Shown piece after piece: positions 44,060 through 55,363 of a DNA stretch of 64,000 bases. The DNA is from Drechslera avenae. Taxonomy: Eukaryota; Ascomycota; Dothideomycetes; Pleosporales; Pleosporaceae. Position 1 is the first letter of the stretch, and each line of letters opens with the position of its first letter. A program made the translations under genes and the position numbers. The stretch lies in contig JAXRVH010000026.1 in NCBI GenBank assembly GCA_034640345.1, positions 62,001 to 126,000 of the forward strand. Direction: 5' to 3'. The notes under the pieces are model-generated. The model had not been told where the DNA came from. It made no database searches and worked only from the letters and a program-made list of their open reading frames with translations.

Positions 44060-46989
44060 ATGACAGAAGGCCCGGAGGCCATCCCATTACCCGGTATCGC
44101 TGCACTACCACCAACAACAGTGAAACAGATCGGCTCTGGTCAAGTACTTGTGGATCCCAGCTCAGTCGTCAAGGAACTCATAGATAACGCGCTAGATGCA
44201 CGAGCAAATAGCATTTTTGTGGACGTGACCACCAACACGATTGATTCAATCCAAGTCAAAGATGACGGACATGGCATACCAGCGGAAGATCGCCCTCTTG
44301 TTTGTCGCCGCTACTGTACAAGCAAGATCAGAGACTTTCACGACCTGAGGAATGTCGGAGGCAAGTGGCTCGGCTTTCGTGGTGAGGCACTGTCGAGTAT
44401 GGCGGAAATGAGTGGCTCCCTCAATGTCACTACCCGAGTAGAAGGTGAACCAGTCGCGGTCAAACTCAAGTATAACCGCAATGGGGAGTTGGTTTCGTAA
44501 GTCTTCGAGACCGCTCATTGTACGCCGGAATGCATAATAACGGATGTAGCACTGAGAATGCGTCACATCCAGTTGGTACGACTGTCAAACTGACCAATTT
44601 CTTCAACTACCTGCCAGTGCGAAAGCAAACAGCAATGAAAACCCCGTCGAGATGCCTTGGGAAGATTCGGCGGCTGATGCAGGCATATGCGCTCGCCAGA
44701 CCCACCACACGCTTTAGGCTCCGCATACCCAAGGCGAAGAACGGCAATAGCGACTTCGTATACGCCCCCAAGGCCAACGCAAACGTTGAAGACGCCGCTC
44801 TAAAAGTCGTCGGCAAAGACTGTGCCCTTCAGTGTGACTGGACTATGATGGAAGCAGATGGTTTTAAGATCCACGCTTCCCTCCCAAAACCGACTGCGGA
44901 TGGATCAAAAATCTCGGGTCAAGGCGCCTTTATTTCTGTTGATGGGAGACCTCTGTCCGGTATTCGTGGAACTATCAAGCAGATTGTCACAGCTTTCAAG
45001 GAGCGACTCCGCAAGTCGAATCCATCCTTGGCGAGCGTGAGGGATCCTTTCTGCTGCATAAACATTATTTGCCCGCCTGAGAGTTACGATCCCAATATAG
45101 AGCCAGCAAAAGATGATGTCATGTTCGAAAATAGCGGCGTTGTCCTGGCTGTCGTTGACAGGATTCTGATGTCCTATTATCATGAAGCTGTTGGTAACGT
45201 TAATGATGAGGAGCTACCAGTCTCTGTCCTGCATCATTTTGACCCTCCACCCGAGATACTGCAAGCTTCTGATGATACTTCCGTTGCAGTGGAAGAGCAT
45301 GGTATCCCGAGCCTGGACGGTAGGTCTGTATTCCGAACACAGCCAGCACAGTCACAATGGAGGTCAACCATGTATGGCATCGACGAAGATGACATGGAGT
45401 TTTTGCAAGACATACAAGCCCCGGTGGTTGAAGAAGAGAAGGGAACTCGCACGGTTGACATGTCAAATCCTTGGACCATTGCTCGAATGAATGCAGTGAT
45501 CAAACCAAAGCCGGTTGCCGATAACAGACAACTACTCAGTCCAGCTAAAAGCCAAAGCGGCGCAACTGCACACTGTAGCTCTCCGAATCCTTCTGTTACA
45601 CCTACGAGATCGTCATCTGCGAGACCTCTTACACCACAGATGTCATCGAGACCGAACATGGCCAGATCACTATTAGATGAGGAGCTAGAGCGCAGTATCC
45701 AACGCCTTTCTCGATCAGCTTCAAACGTCGGCGCCTTTAACGATGCAAGGGAAGAGATATTGGTAGAACGGCGGCGCGATGCCCCCGGTGTATCTTCACC
45801 TGGGATTCAGATTCCGACTCATGTTGTTTCTTCAGTTTTCCAACCGGCGAACTTACTGTTTCCACAATCTAGTCCGGTATTACAACCTCCAAAACCTATT
45901 GGTCGCCGAAAGTGTACCAAGAACTTTGGAAGGCCACTTCAGGTACCATCCAACCCACATGGGCCGGGATTAGGTCAATTAGGTCAGGCAAAGCGGGTAG
46001 TGGGAACCCAAATCTATCCAGAGGAAACCTACGACATCCGTAATTTCTTCGGACAGGATAGACAGGCTCGAAGAAAAGAATACACGCACAACCCATCATT
46101 TACCCCTATCAATCCCCAGACGCCATCAAATCAAAAGAGAGATGATACATCGCTCAAACCCAGAAATGCAAACCGTTTCTCTCCACCAAACTCACCCACA
46201 ACGCAGTCTTCATCTCCAAACCGTGAGTGGCACCCGTCTCGAACAGCCCTCCGCAAGTCCGACCAAGGAGCAATCCCGCACCGCAATTCAGCTCACGACA
46301 ACCAGACAACCGCCAAAGAAGTAGAAGCCTACTTCCTATCCCACGAACAGCAGCAACCATACCAAACACAAACCAGAAAACATAAACACTCCACCGCAGA
46401 AGGCACCAAATCCTTCAAGCCCCCTGTCGTACCCACACACTCAATACTTGTCGATTTCCGCAGCAACCTACACTCCATCATTCGCAGCACTCGTAAGCTA
46501 GACATGACAAGCAACATGTCCGAGTGGAAACACTCAGCCAAAGACGCATACCGAGTGTTTTCCGGGCCTGGATCGCCATCTGAGACAGTGGTCATGCAGT
46601 GGGTTCTGCGTCTCGATGCAATTCTCGAGCAAATATATGGGAGGGTAGATGGGGTGGATACGAGGGCTGTGTTGTATGAAGGTGTCTGGCGGGGGCTTGG
46701 TGATGATGGTAATGGTAGGGCTGGGGAAGAGAGGGGTTGTGAGAGTAGGAGTGGGAGTAGTGTAGTAAGTTCTGCTATAGGAACCGAGGCTTTGCTGGCT
46801 ATGTATAGTGAAGAGGTGGGTGCTAGGGCTGAAGTTTGGATTAGTGGAAACGGTGACATGGTATTCGAGGGGGCTGAGCGGCAGAATAGTGAGCAGGGTG
46901 GCTGTGTAGCTGATGATGATGATGATGATGAGATATCGGGCGAGTACGATGATAGTGGTGTGGAGGATGAGATGCTAATGGAATTGTGA
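44060..46989 (+). CDS. MLH2: MutL-family mismatch-repair protein, MLH2/PMS1 type
   Basis: Exons 44060-44496 and 44550-46989 give 958 residues. The GHKL ATPase of MutL is evident: ELIDNALDA (motif I, near residue 38), DDGHGIP (motif II), and GFRGEAL, the MutL signature (near 105), with VGTTVKLTNFFNYLPVRKQT after the splice. The string RRYCTSKIRDFHDLRNVGG and later ICPPESYDPNIEPAKDDVMF match the MLH2 (human PMS1-like) branch rather than MLH1, the endonuclease PMS (yeast Pms1/human PMS2) or MLH3. The metal-binding endonuclease motif DQHA-x2-E-x4-E is not found, as expected for MLH2. MLH2 works as an accessory partner of MLH1 in the nucleus, limiting gene-conversion tracts in meiosis. The middle is disordered. 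A GAT repeat codes for an Asp run near residue 935. Confidence 0.85.
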
Positions 46990-47215
46990 GGGCCAAGGAA
47001 TGGGAAGATGGGTGTGGAGAAGAGAGGGGAGGAGAGCAAGGCTGAGTTATAGCGATGAACAGAGATGAGGGCAGCAGATCGAGGGGCAACGTGGTGGAAG
47101 ACACATAAGACGAAGGAAAGATGTAATGAATCTAATCCATCTCGGTAGACGAACAATCACTCCACTCTCATCTCTTTTGTCCCAAAAAATGCATGCTTAA
47201 AGTTTAGATCTTTAT

Positions 47216-48696
47216 TCATGCCTCCCTAAAAGCCACCTCTTCAGGCAACCTAAAACTCGCACAAAACATCCTCTTCTTGGGCGCTACATCCCTCACATCA
47301 TACACGTTGACGTCCTCCATCTTCGGCGTAATCTCGAACTGCAACTGCCTGCTAATCTCCTCGCAGATTCCCTTGATCTCGGCAACATTATCCTCGCTCT
47401 TGGTAGAGAAGCAGTGGACGTGAATCATAGGGAGCTGTTGATTCTGCTGTTTGAGCATGTATTTGATTTCTGTTACTGAAAGACCCGGGACGTTGGAGTA
47501 CAGGCCGATGAAGGAGTGGAGGAAGGTGATTGCTGAGGCAGGGAGGTTCATAACGTAGTGAGCGAAAAAGCGGGGTTGGATGAGCGTTTTGAGGGGTACA
47601 GGAGCTTTCTGATTGGGGTTTGAGCGCGAGGTTTTGGTTTTGGGGTAGATGGGTATGGAGACCGCTTCACCTGTCAATAGATCTGCTGACGCGTGGCGGA
47701 TAAAGGCGCCGCCATCCGTATTGAAGGGGCGCACAAAGTCTCCTACTTTGTTCGTCTTGATGTTGCCCACAAGCGCATTGTAAGACTCTGGATTTAGGTC
47801 GTTGGCCCACACGAAGCATTTCTTCTTGCCAGAGGGAATGGCAAAGGGGCCTACGCCCGCCATGACGTCGCAGATGGCTTCTCCCTCGCGGAACATGTTG
47901 CACAGGCGCTCGTGCTCGGTATGCAGCCGTGTGTTCCAGTAGACTTTTGCAAAGTCGAATTTGAACGTGCAGCCTTGTTCGCGTAGCTCGACGTTCATAT
48001 CGTCCGGGCCGTGCAGGACTTCGTACTGAAATGTGCGAAAAGCATTCTCAGTGCCTACGTTGTCGAGCTTGTTGATGACCGTCTTGACCATGGGATTCTT
48101 GTCGGCAAGGACCGTGGCAATGAGGTGCTTGTATGGCCAGTAGCGCTCGCGGAGATTCAGATGGGCGACGTGCCCGGCAAGCGCGAAGCCCTGAGGGATT
48201 TCATCGTCGTGCTTGGACTCTGGTGGGGGGATGGTGGCGCTGGTGATTTCAGAGTAGGTGAAGTAGTCGTAGTCGAGCTGCAGCTGGTAGGGTATTACGC
48301 CTATTGTGCCGTCCTGCTCAAGGTCGCGCAGCTTAGGGGACCACGTTGTTCGATCTGCCTGGTTTCAGGACTCAGTACTTCGATATGTTACGGCCCCTCC
48401 CGCGTATGTGACTCACCTGTGTGAAGCACTTCTGGCCGCAGGAGCAGGCATTTGCTGCCCTTGATGGCTCTTTCTAGGTCCGGGTCGGCTCTTATGGGGT
48501 CTATCCGGTTGGTGGGCATCGTGTCCTTGCTTGCGGTCAATTCCTTGCGGCAGCGCGAAATATCCTTGGGGTTGAAGATGCGCGCGGCCGAGGTGGGGAT
48601 GGTCTTTTGGAAGAAGCTTCGGTCGAGCACCTTCATGGCTCGATTTACAGGCGGCGCGAACATATCGTCGGTGGTGGTGGCTTCTGGAGCAGACAT
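47216..48696 (-). CDS. TRM5: tRNA (guanine-37-N1)-methyltransferase
   Basis: Leftward exons 48696-48417 and 48354-47216 join to 472 residues, normal for TRM5 (about 450-500). The enzyme uses S-adenosylmethionine to methylate G37 next to the anticodon, which prevents frameshifting; it acts in cytosol and mitochondria, and in some fungi in the nucleus. Visible motifs are YWNTRLHTEHERL, the SAM-binding DVMAGVGPFAIP (near residue 255), WANDLNPESYNAL, and HYVMNLPASAITFLHSF, which carries the NLPxxA active-site signature. The N-terminal domain has RYWPYKHLIATVLADKNP. The 62 bp intron uses the second of two AG acceptors (CAGGCAG) to keep the frame. It converges on the MLH2-like gene across only 226 bp. 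Confidence 0.94.
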
Positions 48697-49212
48697 GGAT
48701 AGGCGTCTGTGGCTCTTTTGCGAGAAATTCGTGGTGTTGAAAAGGTAAGTTCGGGACGTCTCGAATGACGCAGGGTTCAGCGTCTAGAGTGGCGGGCCAC
48801 TTCCAACTACCCCTCGAGACTGAGGCTCGCTCGCCTTTCTAAGCTGCGATGATATTTTTCCACGGGGCGCCATTGTTCTACCATTGTTTGTTTTTTTGCC
48901 GTATCAAAGTCGTGTTCTTGTCAGCCGTCCATCCCCGCGCGTAGTTGTGGTCGGCTGTAGTGCTGCAGGCACTGGCTTACAGGGATCGTGTCCCTGAGCG
49001 CGTACCAAAAAACACAACACCATACAACCAACTACTCCCGACCTGGAAGAAGAACAAAAGTCGTCCCAAAAGTCGCCCGAAACGTCCGTCGCCGCCCATG
49101 AAGTCCCACCGACTCCGCGTTTGATCGCTGCTAAAACCGACGGCCGCTCTGGCTTCTCCTTTCCCCAGATACCCCGGCCTTTACGAGCAACCTATCGCCT
49201 GCAGCAGACACC
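48697..49212. other. Divergent promoter of TRM5 and kinesin-3
   Basis: This 516 bp gap lies between two housekeeping-type genes read in opposite directions. A C/A-rich leader precedes the kinesin ATG; I see no specific motif. Confidence 0.45.
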
Positions 49213-52200
49213 ATGGCGTCCGGCGGAGGGAACATCAAGGTCGTGGTGCGATGCAGGCCCTTTAACGGGCGAGGTAGGCAGGCACATGTGCAATACATAC
49301 TATAAGGGTCTATGGCTAACAGGTAGCAGAAAAGGCGCGCAATGCACAATGTATCGTGCAGATGAAGGGCGACCAGACTATTCTGTCCCCTCCACAACAC
49401 TTGGATATCAAGGGCAAAGCCGCAAAAGCCGCCGCCGAAGGCACCAAGACATTCGCCTTTGACCGATCCTACTGGTCCTTTGACCGCGACGCTCCCAATT
49501 ATGCGGGCCAGGACAATCTCCACGAGGATCTCGGAAAGCCGCTGCTCGACAATGCCTTCCAGGGCTACAACAATTGTATCTTTGCCTACGGCCAGACGGG
49601 TTCAGGCAAGTCGTACTCGATGATGGGTTATGGCGCAGAATACGGAATCATCCCCAAGATTTGCCAGGACATGTTTGAGAGGATAAAGGGGTTGCAGGCG
49701 GACAAGAATTCAACATGCACCGTCGAGGTCTCATATCTGGAAATCTACAACGAGCGCGTACGCGATCTACTGAACCCGTCCAACAAGGGCAACCTGCGAG
49801 TCCGCGAGCACCCGTCCACCGGTCCATATGTCGAAGATCTGGCCAAGCTGGTCGTCCAGTCCTTTCCCGAAATCGAGAACCTGATGGACGAAGGAAACAA
49901 GGCCCGTACCGTCGCCGCGACGAACATGAACGAAACCTCCTCCCGATCGCACGCCGTCTTCACCCTTACCCTCACCCAGAAGCGCCACGATGTCGAGACA
50001 AGCATGAGTGGAGAGAGGGTGGCAAAGATCAGTCTGGTTGATTTGGCAGGTTCTGAAAGAGCAACCTCGACAGGTGCGACCGGCGCAAGGCTGAAGGAGG
50101 GTGCAGAGATCAACCGGTCTCTCTCTACTCTGGGTCGTGTCATTGCAGCCCTTGCGGATCAGTCGTCTGGAAAGAAAAAGGCTCAGGTGCCCTATCGCGA
50201 CTCCATTTTAACATGGCTGCTGAAAGACTCGCTTGGAGGAAACAGTATGACTGCCATGATTGCTGCCATTTCTCCCGCCGATATCAACTTCGACGAAACC
50301 TTGTCCACGCTCCGGTATGCCGATTCCGCCAAGCGCATCAAAAACCACGCCGTCGTGAACGAAGATCCCAACGCGCGCATGATTAGAGAACTCAAAGAGG
50401 AGCTTTCGAAATTGCGTTCACAATTAGGCGGGGGAGGCGGGGGAGCCCCTGGAGCAAACGGTATCATGGAAGAACAGTACGCACCAGACACGCCGCTAGA
50501 AAAGCAGATTGTCTCCATTACACAGGCGGATGGATCTATCAAGAAGGTTTCCAAAGCCGAGATTGTCGAGCAGCTGGACCAATCGGAGAAGCTCTACACG
50601 GAGTTGAACCAGACTTGGGAAGAGAAGCTACAAAAGACAGAGGAAATTCACAAGGAGCGCGAGGCTGCGCTGGAAGAGTTGGGAATCAGCATCGAGAAGG
50701 GCTTCGTTGGTCTGTCAACACCTAAGAACATGCCGCATCTAGTCAATTTGAGTGATGATCCACTCTTGACTGAATGTCTTGTCTACAACCTGAAACCCGG
50801 TACAACGACTGTGGGGAACTCGGATGTCGACGGCCAGACTGCACAAATCCGATTGAATGGCTCGCAAATTCTCGCGGAGCACTGCAACTTTGAGAATGTG
50901 GATGGCAAGGTGACGGTGATACCTCAGGAAACTGCTAGTGTCATGGTCAATGGCGTTCGCATCGATAAGCCTAGGTTACTCAAGAGCGGCCACCGCATTA
51001 TCCTTGGCGACTTCCACATCTTCCGATTCAACAATCCACAAGAAGCAAGAGCCGAGCGCGCTGAGGTAGGGACAAGCCTTCTCCGACAGACGGTGTCTGG
51101 CCAGCTCAACTCTCCTTCGCCCGCACCCAGGCCTGGCCATGATAGATCCTACAGCGCAATCAGTATAGCGAATAGCGACTTTGACCCTGACAGCCCCAGA
51201 GCCGGATCGCCTGCGCTGTGGCAACGCGGTCGAGAATCCGAGTTTTCCTACGCGCGGAGAGAGGCTCTTACCGCTTGGCTAGGGCCGGACAAACGTATCG
51301 AGACCCTTCCAGATGAGGATTTTGAGGCGCTGTTTGAAAATCTCAGCAGGCTGCGCGAGACACGCAAAGCTCGTCCAGAGAGTCGAATATATAGCGACGA
51401 GGGTGATACCGAGTCCATGTCTTCATACGCTTTCAGGGACAGGGAGAAGTATGCCTCTGGTGGAAGTGGGACGTTGGACAACTTCTCACTAGATACCATG
51501 TTGACGATGCCGTCGACACCACAGCAAGAAGGCAGCGAGAAAATGCATGAGATCCGGGAGGACATGCAGAGAAAAATCGAGCAATCAAAGGATGAATTCC
51601 AAACCAAACTAAAGGCGGATGTAGAGGCCAAGGTTGAACTGGAAGAGCTACGGGCTGCGAAAGAAGAGATGCAAAAGCAACTGAAAGCACAAAAAGAGGC
51701 ATTCCAGCGGCAATTGAAGAGCCTTGGACACGACATCGCGCCTGAAATCAACGAAGAACCAAAGAGTGAAGAGCCCGCGCAAAACGAACAACAGCTGGAG
51801 ATGATCCGGACTGTGTTTAAGCAGTGGCGGCGACGGAAATATGTCACCATGGCGGAGACACTTTTGCAGAATGCGGCCATCCTGAAGGAGGCTCAGGTCA
51901 TGAGCCAGCAGATGGACAAGCGCGTAGTGTTTCAGTTTTGCATCGTCGACATTGGCCATACGGTCCCGTCTTCCTACGATCTGGTCAACATGGGCATCCC
52001 TGGAGAAGACGATGAGTATCTTGACAACCAATCCAAGCCATGCGTTGGCGTACGGGTCATTGATTTCAAGAAAGAGGTCGTTCATCTTTGGTCGTTGCAG
52101 AAGCTACGCGATAGGGTACGACGAATGCACCAAATGCACCAGTACATGAATCGTCCGGAGTACTTCCAGCACTTCAACCCGGAGTCGCCGTTTTCAGAAC

Positions 52201-54131
52201 CTTGCATGCCTGAGTTCACACGGATAGGGGATGTGGATGTCCCGCTTGCTGCTGTGTTCGAGTCGAGAGTGCGAGACTTTAGTCTGGACGTAGTCTCACC
52301 ATACACGGCAAACCCTATCGGTATCATCCGGTTGTCGTTGGAGCCTTCATCCGCGGAGGCTCCTTCAACTACGCTCAAGTTCAACGTCGGCATGCACGAG
52401 TTTGTGGGGTTTCCGGAGCGAGAAGGAACACAAGTGCACGCTGTGCTTTTCGTACCCGGTATTTCAGATGAGAGTGGAGCGACGACGACAACATGGATCA
52501 CCGGCTTCAACGAAGGCCCTATTCGTTTCGAGAGTGTACACAGCATGAGCCTTCCGTATCCAAGTCCGCGTGACACGTTTCTCCGGATATCAATCTTCGC
52601 AAAAGTAACAGACATTCATCTTGACAAGCTGCTCAGCTGGGACGACATGCGTGACTCGGCGGAACTACCCAAGCAGAAGCGTCGCAATGCACGGTTACCA
52701 GAGTCTGAGTTTTACACAGAAGACACGCACGACATTTTCTCGCGCATACAGATCCAAGAAATTACGGATGACGGTACATATCAGCCGGTTGAGGTAACAC
52801 AGAGCAGCGTTATGGACGCTGGAGTGTACCAGCTTCATCAGGGCCTGGCACGTCGCATTGTCGTCAACCTGACCCATACTGCTGGAGACACAATACAGTG
52901 GGAAGACGTCAAGGCGCTGCGTATGGGCCGCATTCGCATGGTCGATGCAGCGGGCAACTGTCCGAACTACGGCTCGCCTGTCAAGGAAGTTCCAGTAGAC
53001 CTGATCTCGCCGCCCCTTATCAGGAAGAATGCAGATGGCACAACCAATGTGAAGTTTGTGGGAAGGTGGGATAGCACAGCGCATGCTTCACAGATCCTCG
53101 ACCGCGCTACAAAAGACAACTTCCGCGTCCAAACAACCCTCCTCTTCGATGTCACATCCGCCAAACTCATCGAGCCGATGACCTTCTCCTTCGACCTCTT
53201 CGTCCAGATCCGAGGCCGCTCGTACATCCGCCAAGCTTCGCTCTTCTCTCTAGCCAGCATCTGGAATACGGTAAAGATTGTTCACTCCACCGTCGGCATC
53301 TTTAACGTCGCCATCCGGCCTACCTCTGTAAAACGCGCCACCGACCTATGGCGCATGAACACAAAGGACGACTATATAAAAGGCGAAGAACAACTCTCCG
53401 GCTGGACCCCGCGTGGCGTCTCCCTTGTCCGCGATTTCATCGATATGGAGAAGCGCCGCAGCCGCATCGCCGACATTGAAACCGCACGCTCTGTCCTCTC
53501 CTCCAAAGCCCTTAGCATCCCAACGTCCGCCCTCGCCTCCTCGAAAAACAAGCCCCTCACCGACCCCCAAAAACAACTTCTCACCCGCATCATTTCGTTG
53601 TGGAAAGCGAAAAAAGCGCCCGCGGAAATTATATTAAACTCGACGAATTTGGAACCTCCGTCTAATGGGGCAGCATTTGCACCGCGATCCTGCTCTCCAT
53701 CCCCGAGTCCAACGCCGAGTCTAACAGCGACCGTACGGTTCATCGCCAAAAACCCTAATCTCATGAAAGCAAGCTACCTCATGACACCCGATCCGACCAA
53801 CACGCGCTGGATACGGCGGTACGTTGAGTTACGAAAACCCTATCTCCACATCTACTCGAATGACGGCGATGAGATTAACGCTATCAATGTCTCGACAGCG
53901 AAAATCGATCATTCCCCGCAGATTGCCAGACTGCTTTCTGGCAGTAGCGCTGGTGCTGGGGGCTTGGGTAGTACTGCCGCGGGAGTGAATAAAGATGTCG
54001 TCTTTGCAGTGTTTGCAAGAAGTAATACGTACATCTTTAGGGCGAGGAGTGAGAGGGAGAAGATTGAGTGGATACTGAGACTTGATCAGAGTTATTTTAG
54101 TAGTGGAGAGGGAAGTGAAGCCGATGGGTAG
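49213..54131 (+). CDS. Kinesin-3 (UNC-104/KIF1A type) motor protein
   Basis: A short exon 49213-49273 and a long exon 49330-54131 give 1620 residues; the 56 bp intron ends at the second of two close AGs. The motor domain (1 to about 360) has the P-loop GQTGSGKSYSMMG, switch I NETSSRSHAVF and switch II LVDLAGSERA, so it should be an active microtubule motor. An FHA domain lies near 500-590 (TVGNSDVDGQTAQIRLNGS), coiled coil near 770-830, a KIF1B-like region from about 900, a DUF3694 region near 1190-1310, and a C-terminal PH domain near 1497-1612 (RWIRRYVELRKPYLHIY, ending KIEWILRLDQSYF) for binding phosphoinositides on cargo. Fungal homologues (UncA in Aspergillus) move endosomes toward microtubule plus ends and support hyphal growth. 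Confidence 0.96.
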
Positions 54132-55363
54132 TCGTTGGGTCTGGTGAAGACAGAGGATCTAGTACTTTTTCACTGTTTACTGTGGCTTTTACAGGGTGCG
54201 AAGATCAAGGTTTAGGTCACTGTTGTTGTTTGATATGGGCGTTTCTTCGTTCTTGTTGTTTGTTGGTTTGGCTTGTTGCTGTACTACTTACAAAGAGCGT
54301 ACGTACTTGGATCTTTTTTCGGGATACCCAGAGCTTTTTTTCTAGCGATAAAAAAGCTCCCCTCGCCCCCTCCTAGTTTTCTTTTAGCCTGGAGAAGGGA
54401 AAGTGGATTAATTCGATTTTTCTCTTGACTTGTTGACTAAGATGTTTCTTGTGTTGTGTTTTTCTCTCTTCTGCTGTAATGATGATAGTGAATATGAATT
54501 GTATGAGGATTGTTCCTTATCCATTTTTAGAAAAAGAAAAATACACCGTACAGGATAGAAGAAGTAGTATATGTATCCATTGAATACTAAGTATAATAGT
54601 GGTATTATATACTCCGAACACACGAAGACATGAAGATTTTGCAATTGTAGTTTTAGTTTTAGTTGGGAGTTGTAGTATCTATCAAACACAGAATCTTCAA
54701 GAAAATCACACCCCATACACGACCGAAGCTGAAAAAAAAAATCACAGCACAAAACGTGGGGGGACTCTCTCTCCCTTTTTCTTCAAAAGAATACAGACCC
54801 CACTGTTTTCCTTCTCTTCCCTTCCCCCCTTCCCTTCTCCCCTTGGCAAGCCCAACCCAACCCAACCCAACCCCCACCTGGCAGCCCTCACGCACAGTGC
54901 GCCACACTAGCCAAGAACTCCACTCCACTTCAACATGACAAGACGACCTAGCGTTAAAGCCAAAGAATTGCGATCGTCGTCGAGGGAAATAGGCATGCCG
55001 AGAGGACTCGTATGCACGAGCATAGACGGCGGCCGATCTAGTGGACTGTGCGGGACAAGTCTGTGCGCTTGGCGAACATGGATGCCAAGGAAGGTAGCCA
55101 AGAAACTACGGAGGGAGAGAGACGGCGGCGTGCGATTGCAGGGAAAGGGGTAGGGGTAAGGGGAGAGTTTGTGCAGGGTCGGCAGGGTGCATTGGATCTG
55201 GTAACGTTTTCGGAAATAGGGAATAGAAAGTGGGTACACATTTCGTATGCATCTGGAAGGGAAGATGGAAACGGAGATGGCCGGCCGGGACTGGGCGCGG
55301 ATTTCTTTTTTGCATGTGAATTTGTGTGTATCTGACCTATGAGGACATGATGCCGAGTCAAAC
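54132..55363. other. Convergent spacer with hairpin and CCCAA repeats
   Basis: The 1.2 kb between kinesin and the JmjC gene has a hairpin at 54332-54358, four CCCAA units at 54851-54870, and T/C-rich sequence. A frame on the minus strand (54907-55404) has no recognisable motif. Confidence 0.45.
54332..54358. repeat. Inverted repeat AGCTTTTTT / AAAAAAGCT
   Basis: A perfect 9-base stem with a 9-base loop lies 200 bases past the kinesin stop. It could fold in the 3' untranslated region; in eukaryotes this is not a terminator in itself. Confidence 0.8.

Noticed and set aside
46329..47156. 275-codon minus-strand frame over the end of the MLH2-type gene
   Set aside because: Overlaps a well-supported gene; its Ser/Pro-rich product comes from reading Asp/Gly-rich codons backward.
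51248..51880. 210-codon minus-strand frame within kinesin
   Set aside because: Lies opposite the Glu/Lys-rich coiled coil, which reads as Ser/Phe/Leu in reverse; no family resemblance.
54851..54870. Four CCCAA units, at first sight telomere-like
   Set aside because: Fungal telomeres are usually TTAGGG; the run is short, inside a gene spacer, and flanked by ordinary genes.
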